Positions 43,539 through 54,841 of a DNA stretch of 64,000 bases are shown one piece after another. This DNA comes from Anniella stebbinsi (Eukaryota > Chordata > Lepidosauria > Squamata > Anniellidae): NCBI GenBank assembly GCA_029215795.1, contig JARDYH010000003.1, forward strand, positions 67,464,109 to 67,528,108, given 5' to 3'. The notes beneath the pieces were generated by a model. It was given only the letters and a program-made list of their open reading frames with translations. It was not told where the DNA came from and did no database searches. The first letter of the stretch is position 1. Every line of letters begins with the position of its first letter. The position numbers were made by a program, and so were the translations under genes.

Positions 43539-43825
43539 AGTTGCCACATAGTTTGCATTTTTGAACTTGCTTCAGGATTACTAGATGTCAATATAAAGTC
43601 AAAATTTTGTGTAAAAATTAGGGTGCTAAGTATATCTTAAAAATATGCTGTGCACTTTGCTATTTTTGTGTGTCCTTCAGATTATTTAGGCTCAATTGAG
43701 CTTACTTCTGAGTAGGATTATGCTACGCAGTCTAGACATAACTACAAAGTTAACCAGAATTAACCTGAACTTCATATTGACTATCCATTTAATATTGCTA
43801 GTATATTAAATGTCTGAGTTGTAGA

Positions 43826-44057
43826 TAGTGGTGTAGTGGCTAGAGTGCCGGACTGAGAGTCGTGAGATCTGGGTTCTAATCCCCACTCAGCCATGGAAGC
43901 TCACTGGATGACTTTGGGCCAGTCACTGACTCTCATCCCAACCTACCTCACAGGGTTGTTGTTTTGAGGATAAAATGGAGAGAAGGAGGATTATGTACAC
44001 TGCCTTGGGTTTCTTGTAGGAAAAATGGCACAATATAAATGGAATAAATAAATAAAA
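43826..44057 (+). mobile_element. tRNA-derived MIR-like SINE, nearly complete
   Basis: The A-box-like TAGTGGCTAGAGTGCCGG and B-box GGGTTCTAATCCC (43871-43883) form a tRNA-like promoter head for RNA polymerase III. The MIR-type core follows (GACTTTGGGCCAGTCACTGA, CCTACCTCACAGGGTTGTTG). The 3' end CCTTGGGTTTCTTGTAGG leads to CAATATAAATGGAATAAATA and an (AATA)n tail. That tail resembles the tail of the L2-like element at 24412-24485, suggesting L2 enzymes copied it. It encodes no protein and is the best preserved SINE in the window. Confidence 0.8.
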
Positions 44058-46024
44058 TGTAAACTCTGTAAACTTGTAACTTGTAGTCAGATGTGTTGAT
44101 AGTGGTATATTAACAGGGTTTGGTAGAAACTCACCACTGAGGCCATACTGTGGGTGCTTATCACCAGTTCACCCAATAGCGTACATATAAAAATCTGCAA
44201 AAGGCTATGTCTGGAACAAGACCTTTAATAGAAATTGACTTGTGAAAATCTAGTTTATATTACATCTCAAATGTTACAATGTTTTAAAGAAAGCCGCTCT
44301 TTCTTGCTTAATATTAAATCACACTGAATAGGCCTGAGAAAAGATTGCTATAGTGACCTAATCATTCTTTCTCTCTCTTTTCTCCACCCTTACCTGAGAA
44401 TAAGTCCTATTCAGTGAGGCTGGTTAGGGCACAAGCCTATGCATGCTGGCTGTGGAATGTTGGGTGTTGTAGGACTTTTTTTCTGGCTAGAAGATTACAC
44501 CTTTTGCCTCCCTTTCTAATCTTTCTTTACTGCATATTTCCCATTTTCTGTTTAGTCTAGCACTAGTGTACCCCCTCCTAACCCAGTGTTATTTAGCTTT
44601 CACCCCCCCCCTCCAATCCAGGACATGCTTTCTTTAGAAAAATGGGAAATAATAGATTTTCTTTTCTATTGATCTTGTACGAGGACAGCAAAAAGAACTA
44701 CCATAAAGCAATTTGTCTCACTTGTTCTTTATTTCAGTGATTTTAACATTAACATATTTTGTAGAACAGGTTTGTCTTAATTGTGAGGTGTAGAATTAGA
44801 CATGTGACCAAGCCACACCCCCTTGGGGGTGGTCATGTCAGGATGGGCCCGCCTTGGGGGCTGGGCATGTTGGGATGGGCACACCTCCTTGAGGGCCAGC
44901 CATGTTGTCCTCCTTTTTGGTTTCAAAAATATGGTTACCCTAACTTAAGTAATTTTACAATCATGCAAATGATCACATCAGCTGAGAATTCAAGATTTGT
45001 GCCAAAGCTGCTGACATGAATTTGGAGCATGGACAGGCAATAACTCAACCAGGAGCTCAAATGCTGTGTGTCCATGTAAGTGCAGAGATATTTTACTCAT
45101 GATGCCAGGTTTCACAGGGATGAAATAGCAATGAACATGATAAAGCAGGCCATAGGCATCTATACTGAACGGGCACTACTTATTCCTGTTGTAGATAACA
45201 GTTCCTGAAAAGCTCATTAACATTTTATTAATCATTACACTTGTGTAGTAATACCACTTTCCTGGGTTTTTATTCTCTCATTGTTTTCTTCAATTGCTAA
45301 GTCCTTTTTTTAAAAAAACAAACAACTAGCTGCTTTCTGATAGCAGCTTGGGAAGATAGAAGTGAGAACTTCCTAGACACTTCAACATACCAGGGCCTGC
45401 TGAACTGTAGGTATAGATTCCTGTTAAGCAAAGGAAGGCAGTTTCTTCATTTTAACTCTCAAAAGGGATTTAGGAAATATCTTCAAATATTAAATGAGCC
45501 TATTTCCTGCTGGGCATGCAGTCCTCTGTTCTAATAAACGATAGAGTAACCCAGAGCTCCTGGATGATAGTCAGATATGATAGTCTGATCTAACAGTGAA
45601 GCAAATGCAATTATATTTTTCAACATACATTAGTATTTTACTATCTGAAGAACAAAGAAATTAGATTTCTGTTCCATCATGAGTCAGTCTAAATTACGAC
45701 TACATTATAAAAATGAGTTCTGTTTCAAAGGGCACTTAGAGTTCACAGGTAAATGCAGGGAACAAAGATAGACAAACTGATACTATTAGCTCATTATCAG
45801 GAATCATACAATGCAATTTAAAAATTGAATGGCCCAACGTGCCCAAGAGGACACCTCATCCCAATCCATCTTCTCTCATGATCTTCAAGATCAGTCAAAA
45901 AGTACTTCTCAATAATTCAGTCCAATATAAACAACAAAAATGTGGCAAAGAGTCACACATACAGACTATCCCCAAATTGGTTTAATTTTATATGGCTTAC
46001 TAGCATCTTTTGTAAGCGTTACAA
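44058..46024. other. Intronic sequence with fragments of DNA elements
   Basis: Near 44395-44447 there is a piece of the GTAAGTCC-type short repeat. Near 44920-44940 the sequence TATGGTTACCCTAAC looks like a right end of the TAGGGTGACCA hAT family without a partner. The rest is unassigned. Confidence 0.4.
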
Positions 46025-46155
46025 TGGGTTGGATCCAGTTTTAGTCAAACACAGAGTAGGCCCAATATAAGCAATGGGACTTAACTTGACTACCTCAAAT
46101 CCCATTAATTTCAAATGGGTCTATTCTAGTTATAACTACATCTGGATCCAACCCA
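46025..46155. mobile_element. 131-bp mini-element with perfect 14-bp TIR
   Basis: TGGGTTGGATCCAG at 46025-46038 is exactly inverted at 46142-46155. The middle holds an inverted AATGGGACTTA/TTTCAAATGGG-type pair. No clean target duplication is visible. It is too small to code. Confidence 0.6.
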
Positions 46156-47894
46156 ATTTCTTTTTAACTGGTTGACTGGCTACTACTAGCTACTTAGGTT
46201 AAGCCATATAGGAGAGGAGTTTTAGTTCTTTATTTTATACTGCTTTAATTAGATATTCTATGTGTGTGTATTTTACCCTAATCCAACCCACCTCAAACCT
46301 TCAGGAAATTGGAGCACATGCAAAGAAAATGAAGCACATGAGCAGATGGCCCATTCACATAGCATGGTTATATCTGAACTGCCCTAGTATATTTTTGGAC
46401 TAAACATATACATTCCTTTTCTTTAAGCTCTTAGCTCTCTGTTTCATGTTCCTGTTAACTGTCATTTTTTTAAAACTACTGGTTTAAATAAAATAAACAA
46501 TTACTTTGCAGAGTAAAGAAACATTGCATCAACAGCAATGACAGACACTAGACCAACTCAAATTGTTCAGTTGCTTTAAAATTCCCTTTAAGTTCTACAT
46601 TAAGAAATGGACTTCAGTCTTAATAAAGGCAGACCCAGTGAACCATATGAGAAAATACCCACTATTTCTATTGTACATTTCAGAAATGTAGAATTTTATT
46701 TAACTGAGAGGGGAAATACGGCAATTGGTTAAGTGTACGCTTCAGCGCTGTCTGACGAATGCAGCATTTCCAGTGCAGAAAATTATGTTTTAATTGGTAT
46801 ATTGAACAACACTAGGCAAACTACTTTTGTCATGATAGTAATTTGTGGATTCCACTCCATAATGAGATGTTCTGGTTTCCCTGATTTTTTTTCCTAACTC
46901 AAGAAGTTAAAAAAACAAAACACCCTGAACTAATTTCTATAAAATGGGAACAAATAATGTCCTAAATGTAAACATCATACCCTGAGGCAGATGAAAACCA
47001 GACATTAGAATACCATCCAATTCCTGAACAACTAGACAAATAGAACTCAACACCATCCACAAAGTACAACTGCTGGAATGAAGTTGAAATTCAATTTAAT
47101 TTCTGTCTAGTATACTTTGCCAATACATCATGTGCTCAGATCTATAATGGCAATTGTGTTTGTGTTTTGCCCTTTTATCTGCTGTTACAAAGGCTCTCCA
47201 TATTTAAAATAAGGACACAACCAAGAAAAATACCAAAATGAGCAAGCTGATATCCCCTAGCAGAGGGCACACATGTAAACTAATTACATTATCCTCTAAG
47301 TTTTTCCTTGACCTCCTTTCCTTTAGTGCCTCGGTGTCTTTGGTGTGCTAACTAACCCACTCTGCCTTGGGTAAGCGGCTACATTTCCTCTGTAGCTCTC
47401 ATATCTTCAAGCGAGGAAGGGTCGTTTTCAAAGCTTTTTTGTCTCATCAGAGAAGCAATAAAAAGAGAAGCAGCAGTAAGGTGCCTTTTTTGCACTGGCT
47501 TCAGACGACAACATACAACTCTGCTGTATGGTTTTAATTTTCATAATCTGAAGAAACGACTTGCCCTGCTGACACAAACTGGGTCAGAAGATTCCCATAG
47601 GCTGCTCATGACAGCAGCGATTATCATCAATATATTTATATTCCAACAGGGCAGGTAGGCTTCACCAAAGCCCAGTGTTTGCAAACTGCAGTCAAAAGCC
47701 ATTAAATAAGAAGGGGGGGGGGGGCTATCCTAAAGAGTTAAGCAAAGCTGATGGCAATATGGGTACGCAAGGACCAATGGAAGATGTGGTACTAGTTTCA
47801 GTGGTTGCTAAATGTTCAAATTAATATACCAGCATTGTGGCCACGTTTCAAGCTCTGTCATGCATTCTCTCTGCAAACTATGTTGCTCAGTTTC
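46156..47894. other. Unassigned intronic sequence
   Basis: About 1.7 kb with no recognised gene or repeat, apart from a poly(G) run near 47715-47724. Confidence 0.5.
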
Positions 47895-48010
47895 CAAAAG
47901 GATAGCCATGTTAGTCCGTTGCAGCAAAAGTAAGGAAGGGCTTGTGGAACTTTAAAGACTAGCAAGTTTAGTACGTTCTCATATATTAGATTCCACTTCA
48001 GCAGATTCAA
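47895..48010 (-). repeat. Old interspersed repeat, inverted relative of 37770-37865
   Basis: The minus strand reads TTGCTAGTCTTTAAAGTTCC, CACAAGCCCTTCCTTACTTT and GCAACGGACTAACATGGCTA. This is the continuation of the family seen at 37770. The class is not assigned. Confidence 0.45.
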
Positions 48011-48060
48011 GAAGTGTTTTCCACATCAGGAAGTGTTATCAGTTCACTGGTATAGGGGTA

Positions 48061-48080
48061 CACACACACACACACACATG
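48061..48080 (+). repeat. (CA)n microsatellite
   Basis: About ten CA dinucleotides, uninterrupted. Confidence 0.95.
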
Positions 48081-48290
48081 TAGATTGAGAGAGGAAAAAC
48101 TAAACAGTGATGTCAGATGGAAATGAAATCCAAAAAAATTGTTTGTGACAATTATATTAAGGCAAAATAAACACAGAGAACATTCACAGCAGCAAATGAT
48201 GAGAATGCAAACATGATAGCTATATTTTTCAATGTTCACTTACTATAGTTGGTGCATAGGATCAATGACAAAGAGGTCTTGCATAAAGAC

Positions 48291-48436
48291 TAGGGATGGG
48301 TGAGAATTTCATTTTAATTCGGTTTCCGTAAGAATTCACCAAAACCCACAAAGTTCGTATTTGGGTGAGGAAAATAACTTGAGATTTAAAAATGTGAATG
48401 CAGGACAAAGGAAAACTGAATATTTCCCCATCCATA
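48291..48436. mobile_element. 146-bp hAT-like mini-element
   Basis: The left end TAGGGATGGGTGAGAATTTC and the inverted right end (reading TATGGATGGGGAAATATT on the other strand) are flanked by ATAAAGAC (48283-48290) and ATAAAGGC (48437-48444), 7 of 8 identical. It is non-coding. It shares its end with the fragment at 37191. Confidence 0.65.
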
Positions 48437-48712
48437 ATAAAGGCCCTTATAGGTGTATTTGTATTCAAAACCAAACGCCAGAAAACACCCTATCATAGTT
48501 GGGATCAGTCTTTTTTCTTCTTCTTGACACATCCTCTCTTATGGTTGATCTGTCCTAGCTTCCCTATTTACGTGATTGCTTAATTGTGTAAATTAAGTGT
48601 TATCTGGTGCTAGGGAGCTGGAGGCATTTCTCCTTTCCTGTCACAGAAAATATAAGAAAGATTGGTTGCCTTCAAGGCATTTTTCCTTGAATATTGCAGT
48701 GATCTCATGCTT

Positions 48713-49163
48713 AGGGTGTCCAGATGGCCTGGGGTTTCCCGGTCCTAACCTGGAAACCTAGGCCGATCCAGGGCAACCGGGGGGCAGCGGGGGAAAACCG
48801 GGGTGGCGGGGGGTCACGCGGCGCTGGTGGGAGGCGGGCAGCGCGAGGCACTTACCTGCTGGGGAGTCCGCTTCCCTCGGTGCTCGGAATCTACTGAGAA
48901 ACAGGCTTCGCGGCCTGTCCCTCAGTAGCGCGCCGGGTGATGACGTCATCACCCGGCGCGTACTGAGAGACAGGCCAGGAAGCCCGTTTCTCAGTAGATT
49001 CTGAGCACCGGAGGGAAGCAGACGCCCAGGTAAGGAGCGCGGGGCGGCGCAGCGCGGGTGGGGAGGCAGCGCGGGCGTGCAGTGGGGAGGTTGTTTTGGG
49101 TGGGGGGGTGGCGGGGGGTGGCGGGGGGGGCAGGATTTTGATTGTCATAATCTGGTCACCCTA
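48713..49163. mobile_element. 451-bp GC-rich hAT-type element, relative of 7938-9033
   Basis: It begins TAGGGTGTCCAGATGG and ends ATCTGGTCACCCTA-like, with flanks CTCATGCT (48705-48712) and CTCATTCT (49164-49171), 7 of 8 identical. It shares GGTTTCCCGGTCCTAACCTGG and the inverted TACTGAGAAACAGGCTTCG pair around GATGACGTCATCACC with 7938-9033, but lacks the long central stem. It is therefore a shorter deletion derivative. The shadow frames are proline-rich artefacts. Confidence 0.85.
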
Positions 49164-49624
49164 CTCATTCTATAATGCTGTACGCTGTACAAAGAGTGTT
49201 GCAGCAACATTGGAAAACAAGCGCTGCATTACAGTTGGTGCCATCCAGATGCTTTGTGCGTTCGCTTCCATAATCCCATTGGTCAGGTGGGCTAGCTGGG
49301 CTTATGGGAGTTGTAGTTTGAAATAATTGGAGGGCACCAGGCTGCCTATCCTGTATTACACAAAACAGGGGGTGAAAGAACAAATGCACAAACCAGTTCC
49401 AGTGAATGCTTGTTATCAGCACGAAGTGAGCACTAGGTGAACAACCAGTGAAAGTTCGCCAGATGTATGGATAATTTAAATGCAGTCTTATAACATCTTC
49501 CTATACATGTCTACTTTAAACTTAACAACACTGGGTCTTTTTCTTAGTAGGCAAACTGAAGCTTCAACATTAAAATGAATTAAAGAACTAATTTGAAGAA
49601 TGGCCAAAGGTTTATTTGCATATA

Positions 49625-49944
49625 CTCTTGAAAGGTTGTCACACAGAGGAGGGCCAGGATCTCTTCTCGATCATCCCAGAGTGCAGGATATGGAATAATG
49701 GGCTCAAGTTACAGGAAGCCAGATTCTGGCTGGACATCAGGAAAAACTATCTGACTGTTAAAGCGGTACGACAATGGAATCAATTACCTAGGGAGGTCAT
49801 GGGCTCTCCCACACTATTGGCATTCAGGATGCAGCTGGACAGCCATCTGTCAGGTATGATTTAAGGTGGATTTCTGCACTGACCGGGGCTTGGACCTGAT
49901 GGCCTCATAGGCCCCTTCCAAATCTACTATTCTATGATTCTATG
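49625..49944 (+). mobile_element. CR1-group LINE 3' end
   Basis: The translation around WLDIRKNYLTVKAVRQWNQL followed by PREVMGSPTLLAF is the C-terminal tail block of CR1-group ORF2. The 3' UTR has GGACCTGATGGCCTCATAGG and ends ATTCTATGATTCTATG, the diagnostic CR1 tail. Only about 320 bp are present, a typical 5'-truncated copy. Confidence 0.85.
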
Positions 49945-50671
49945 TCCAGTAGTATTTGGGGGCAGGGGAGTGGCAGGGTTGTATTCAATACCGTCCATCT
50001 GCCAGCAGAATCAAAACCATTGGTGGAACAGATTCCCCCTCTTCCCTGCAGTCCCCGCCATGCACTTCTCCAAATCTGTCCTAGAGGGTTGGGAGATCCT
50101 CTGGAGCAGATTTGGGTGGGATGCATGGAAGAAGAGAGTAACGGGATGTCCCATTGCACCACTTGCATGATGCTGGCTAGAGTCCTTTGTCTTTTAATTG
50201 CAAATCCTCTGTGCCTTGACACAAACAGCTCGTGAACCAAACCTCAGTTTTAGATTTGTCATGTGATGTGTGCATATCTACACAGTAAAGCAAGGTGTTT
50301 TCCTTAACAATAAAAAACATACACAAACAAAGAGTTGAGGAAACTAAAAGTAGCAAAGTGTTTCCAATCTGTACCAAATATGCTTAAAATACAATGCAGA
50401 TGTACGATATTAAGGTACAACAGTGTGCTACAATCAAATTTAATACAATATTTTAAAAAGCAAACAAAAATAAAATTCAGGCCAAACGCGTTTCAGCACC
50501 CAAGGGTGCTTCTTCAGTGACCAGTACCAATCCTTTTTGTTGCAAAAAAAAGTTGTAAGGAGGGCTTTCTTAGAAGAACACCCTAAACTGGGTAGCCAAT
50601 ATTTCTCCTATTCATCAACAGGATGTCTGTTTAATTCTCTCCCAGATAGCAGGAGTATCTGACTTAAAACA
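49945..50671. other. Unassigned intronic sequence
   Basis: Near 50480 a CAAACGCGTTTCAGCACCC block with GCACCCAAGGGTGC resembles the end of an old DNA element, without partner. Otherwise nothing. Confidence 0.4.
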
Positions 50672-51155
50672 GCTGATGTCTACACCAGCCTTTTTTCCCG
50701 GGGTCATCTCGAGGTCATCCCTGTGCGACTAAATGATGCATAGGTGATCCTGGGGTCAACCGGGGACAACCAGAGACTTTCCCTGGGATAACTGAAACTG
50801 GGGATATCCCGTTTTTTCTGCGGTCCTGGGACAACCCTGAGGACCGCAGCCAGTGTGGTGTGGGCTCCCAGGTCCTCAAATGGGCACAGAGCTGTGTGGG
50901 GTGGCTCTGTGCCCGGAGGGGGGGGGAAGCAATTTCACCATCCCTGGGATGGCGGAGGGGTAGGGCACCGAGTTTGGCGGGGGGATTCACTTACTGTTTC
51001 GCTGGATCGGGGAAAAAAATGGTGCCCGTGGCCATCCCTCTTCCCTTCCAGGACATAGCGCGGCCATCTAAAGCCATGGGAAGGATCATGGAAGCAGGTA
51101 AAACTGTGATCCTTCTCCCTCCCTCCCATTACACCCTTAGGTGTAGATGAGCCCA
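50672..51155. mobile_element. GC-rich TIR-like element, copy A
   Basis: The left side GATGTCTACACCAGCC and right side CCTTAGGTGTAGATGAGCCC carry an inverted GTCTACACC/GGTGTAGA core. GTCATCCCTGTGCG, AAATGATGCA and CCATCCCTGGGATGG blocks inside recur, inverted, in copy B at 55865-56279. End positions are approximate. No coding capacity was recognised; the open frames run on both strands and match no family. Confidence 0.55.
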
Positions 51156-52171
51156 GTGACTGGGCCAAAATCCCAGTCCACACTGCCTCTTCCTGTAAAC
51201 TATTAAACTACTTCTGTTTAGTTTAATAATCCGCATTATTATTATTATTATTATTATTGTTATTTTCTTTTCCCCACCCTTCCTTTTCTTTTTTTATTGC
51301 TTCTCCTGTTCTTGTTCTTTTTCAGTAGTAATATTGTTGTGATTCAACACCTTGAAGAATGCAAAGAAACAAACTTTTATAGGATCATACATATCAAGTC
51401 AATTCACCTGATATTTATTATTTTGTGGAATTGCTTTTTATTTTGCTTTTGCCCTGGCGTTAAGAATCAATTCCTTATGTATTGTTAGCAATAGGTACAG
51501 TTAAAAGGAATGGAATGAAAGTACAGTGAGAGATCTCATTTCCAGGTTTCATCTAAATGACTCAAGATACAGAGAAAGTCAAATTGGAGGTACTAATTAA
51601 AATGCTTCAGTGCAATAAAACTAACTGGTGGGTGGCAGAGCAATGTGACTTAGTCAATCTGAAAACCTGAAAGTACTTGAAATATCTTGCGAAGTCTTCT
51701 GAATTAAAATCTCATTTTAATTAGTTCCTAGGCTTCCAGTCGAATCACTTTGAAGTTAAATGACTCGCTGTTTAGAATGAAGGCTGTCTAATTGCTACAG
51801 TTATGTGGAATTGACCTTTTCCCTGTTAATGGTGAGTTAATTATTTGCTGTTTTAGCAGCTTGTTTGACCTCACCTCCACTTTTCCTAAAAGGGCAAAGC
51901 AGCTTGAGCACCTTCACATTTGCCTTGGAGGAGGCACCCAGAACTGCATCTTTGGTCCATATTCAGTCATCACTGTCTATCAGATTCTCTTGGAAATGCC
52001 ATCTGAACTTCCTATGCAGTAATCCCCTAAATTAATGTACTATCACTAGCTGACTATGCTGCTTATCTTTGTATATTTCATTGTAAATGAATGGACATTT
52101 AAAAGTATCCCATTGCTGAAAATGCTGCTTTTCGCTCATCGACACTGTACATGTGATTTCCTTTTTAAAGT
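51156..52171. other. Intronic sequence with (ATT)n
   Basis: An (ATT)n tract lies at about 51236-51257. No gene or other repeat recognised. Confidence 0.45.
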
Positions 52172-52267
52172 ACGTTTCGGTACAATCCTGTACCCACTTA
52201 TCTTAGAGTCAGCCCTACTGAATTCAAAGGGACTTACTTCTCAATAGACATGCTTAGGATTGCACTG
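52172..52267. repeat. Short palindromic repeat (AATCCTG...AGGATTGCA)
   Basis: ACAATCCTGTACCCACTTAT and GACATGCTTAGGATTGCACT are the inverted ends, with AAAGGGACTTACTTCT inside. This is the best preserved copy of the family also seen near 42495, 44390 and 61489. Confidence 0.6.
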
Positions 52268-52430
52268 GTTCTGCTTTTCTGACACCACCTTCATAGAATC
52301 TTGGGACAAATCAAAAGGCCACGTATTTCCTTTCCCCACTTTCAACATCAGGTCAGACCTGAGTGAGTGTACTTCTCAAGGCAACTGGATTTAGTCAGAT
52401 AAAGGGCCACGGGATTTAAAGACAATCTTT

Positions 52431-52602
52431 GGGCCTGTTCAGACAACACGCTAACCCCTTTGCAGCAAATGGTTAGTGAGCATGTTTAAACCATGGTTAT
52501 GTAGCCATCATGGTTAGAAATGGTTCACACGACATGCTAAGCCATAATGTTTATCTCAAAATGCTTAACCACCATGGCTTAGCATGTTGTCTGAACAGGG
52601 TC
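52431..52602. mobile_element. 172-bp TIR element (CCTGTTCAGACAACACGCTAA)
   Basis: The left end GGGCCTGTTCAGACAACACG and inverted right end (ATGTTGTCTGAACAGGGTC) form an about 24-bp TIR. The interior CATGGTT/AACCATG motifs are palindromic. The TIR core is shared with 18236-18745 and 24928-26381. It is non-coding, a small deletion derivative of a larger family. Confidence 0.75.
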
Positions 52603-53399
52603 AACGACAGAAATAAAGGTGGCTTTAAAAAGTTCCCAAAAGTAATTGAGGGCACCAAACAGATCTCTGAGGCACAGAGTTCCCTAACCTCGATGAAGCT
52701 CCAGAAAAGAAAGGCTCTTTGCCACATTTATATGTTGGAATGTAAAAGTCTTTCAAAATAGCCAGTTACAATGATGTCATGTATTCCACTCAATTGCAAA
52801 AATGTGTATTTGCTGGCTGATAAAAAGGAGCAAATTTCCAGGAGCACAAAGAATGTATTTATTTACTACATTTTTATCCTAACCTCCTTCAAAGAGTTCT
52901 AGGGCCTGTGACGTGGTGGGCACATCTCTAGGCTCCCTGCCCCCTCTTCATTTTAATTTTATTTCTTAAGATTTTGTTGTTGTTGTTGTTATTATTATTA
53001 TTATTATTATTAATCGTTTTAAACTGAGAAATGACCATGCTGCAAAGTAAAGTACTGCCCTCCAGTGCCATCTTTATTTGAGTCCAGAAGAGTGGTTTTG
53101 TGTTTTGGAGCTTAGACGCCCCACCAATGCCTTCTACTTAGGTTCTTGGGCATGTTTTCTTTTAGTCTCACCAGTTGCCTTCCGGGAAATGGGTGATTCT
53201 GATTGGCCATGCCCATCATGTGGCACCATTTTGTATATCAGCAACCCCCCGCGGTAGCCATATCGTGAGAGCATCCCAAACACTCTCAATTTCCAAATGT
53301 GCCAACCAACCTAAAAAAAATTGGGAAGCCCTGGCATAGTTTCTCATTTGATTAACTTAAAATGTTTATACAATGTTTTCCTTGGAAGGACTAAAGGTG
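52603..53399. other. Unassigned intronic sequence
   Basis: A (TGT)n/(ATT)n tract lies at about 52975-53012. No gene is visible. Confidence 0.45.
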
Positions 53400-53590
53400 A
53401 CTAATAAATTGAAACCATTTTAACAACGCTAAATAAAAGAACAACGCTAGCCTTACAACAGCTTTCTATCGGTTGAGACATAATGACTGTACATGAGTGA
53501 TCATCCAGTAAGCTTGGTGGCTGAGTAGACATCTGAACCCATGTCTCTCTGGTTTCAGTCCAATACTCTAACCACTGCACCACACCTATT
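53400..53590 (-). mobile_element. tRNA-derived MIR-like SINE, minus strand, degraded
   Basis: Read on the minus strand, GTGGTGCAGTGGTTAGAGTA and GGACTGAAACCAGAGAGACA then GGGTTCAGATGTCTACTCAG correspond to the head of the SINE at 43826. The body continues toward 53400 but is heavily diverged. Confidence 0.65.
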
Positions 53591-53674
53591 CACCTCAAAT
53601 TCCTCGCTTGAGTGTCTATTTGCTAACTGCAACTGGTGCCTCCTGCTGATATTCAAAAATAGATAACAGACTAA

Positions 53675-54021
53675 GGCCTCATCTACAAGAATTCGCCTTT
53701 ACGCCTGGTTAGGCGATTATGCGCATATTCGCATAAGCGCATTTACGCCTAATACCTCTGTACGAGAGGCGGCAAAGCGCATTACTGGACGACCGAAACG
53801 CGATTTAAACTGTTGACATGCGGAGAATCGCTTGTTCACATAGTCAAAATGCGCTTTAATGGCCGGAGCAAAATAAAACTCGCTATTTAACACGCATTCG
53901 ATAATGCGCATAATCGGATGTTTAAAGCGCCTCTACGCCCGATTTGCGCTCCGTTCTTGTAGAGGTAAATTTTTTAATGCGCCTTGAAAGAGCTTTAAAT
54001 GCCTCTTGTAAAGGCAGCCTA
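53675..54021. mobile_element. CpG-rich TIR element
   Basis: The left end AGGCCTCATCTACAAGAATT and the inverted right end (AGGCTGCCTTTACAAGAGGC on the other strand) form an imperfect TIR, about 12 of 17 identical. A second inner pair contains CTACAAGAA. The interior is unusually dense in CpG (GCGCATATTCGCATAAGCGC, CGCCTAATACC, GAAACGCGATTT) while otherwise A+T-rich. No ORF of note and no clean target duplication. The class is unassigned. Confidence 0.55.
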
Positions 54022-54528
54022 TGATATTTTGACTGGTGGTGCTGCTTTCCATGACCTGAGAAACTTCTGGAGGTATCTTGGTCTCCCCATCAGCAACTTC
54101 AGCACAGATTCTTTTAAAAAAAAGAAAAAGTGAAGAATCTGAAAATATTAATCAGACGTGAAGCTTGCAGTGACTATGATGGAGAATGCTTTCCATGAGC
54201 ATATATACAAAGGTGTCTCATCTTAGGAGCCTGTGTCCATTACCAATAGTTTTGTGGTGATGTACCAACAATACAATACCAATGGGTTAAAACAGTATAA
54301 GTCAGCTATCTATGTTCTTAGTGTACTTTAGTGTTCAAGTTTTTTCTGGCACTAGGATTCCCAAATGCCATTCACAACAGGATGAGACAAGCCCTCAAGA
54401 CCTGAAACTCAGCAACATCTCCATCTTTAGCTGCAAAGGAAGCAAATGTGCCTTGAAAATTGCTAAGCACTGCTGCCAGCTACGTTGCTAAGGTGACAGG
54501 ATGGATGCTTATGTTGTTCCACACTGAG
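54022..54528. other. Unassigned intronic sequence
   Basis: No gene or repeat recognised. Confidence 0.4.
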
Positions 54529-54841
54529 CCAGTTTGGATGTAACCCTGGGCAATTCCTGAATCATTTAACCCAGGAATTGGAGGAGGAGCTGCACGTGTG
54601 CTATTTCTATTTTAAGTTAACAACCCAGTTTTGTGCCATCCAAACCCAGAGTTAACCCAACCATTACTGATGGTTTGTCATTGGGTTAACTTTGAGTTGT
54701 TCAACTATAAACAACCCAGAGTTTCTGGGTCCGCATGCCACAAAACACAACATTAAAATGGAAATGGCTAGTGAATTCCACTCTTTCCATAATACCTGGG
54801 TTAAACAAACCAGGAATTGTCCAGTATTATATGCAAACTGG
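54529..54841. mobile_element. 313-bp TIR element with about 50-bp inverted ends
   Basis: The left end CCAGTTTGGATGTAACCCTG, then CAATTCCTGAATCATTTAAC, is mirrored on the right. There the other strand reads CCAGTTTGCATATAATACTG then CAATTCCTGGTTTGTTTAAC. Internal AACCCAG/CTGGGTT motifs repeat. No clean target duplication was found. It is non-coding. Confidence 0.65.

Noticed and set aside
43826..43900. Possible tRNA gene (A and B boxes present)
   Set aside because: There is no cloverleaf with proper acceptor stem, and the head continues directly into a MIR-like core and tail. Related copies exist at 3999 and 53400. It is a SINE.
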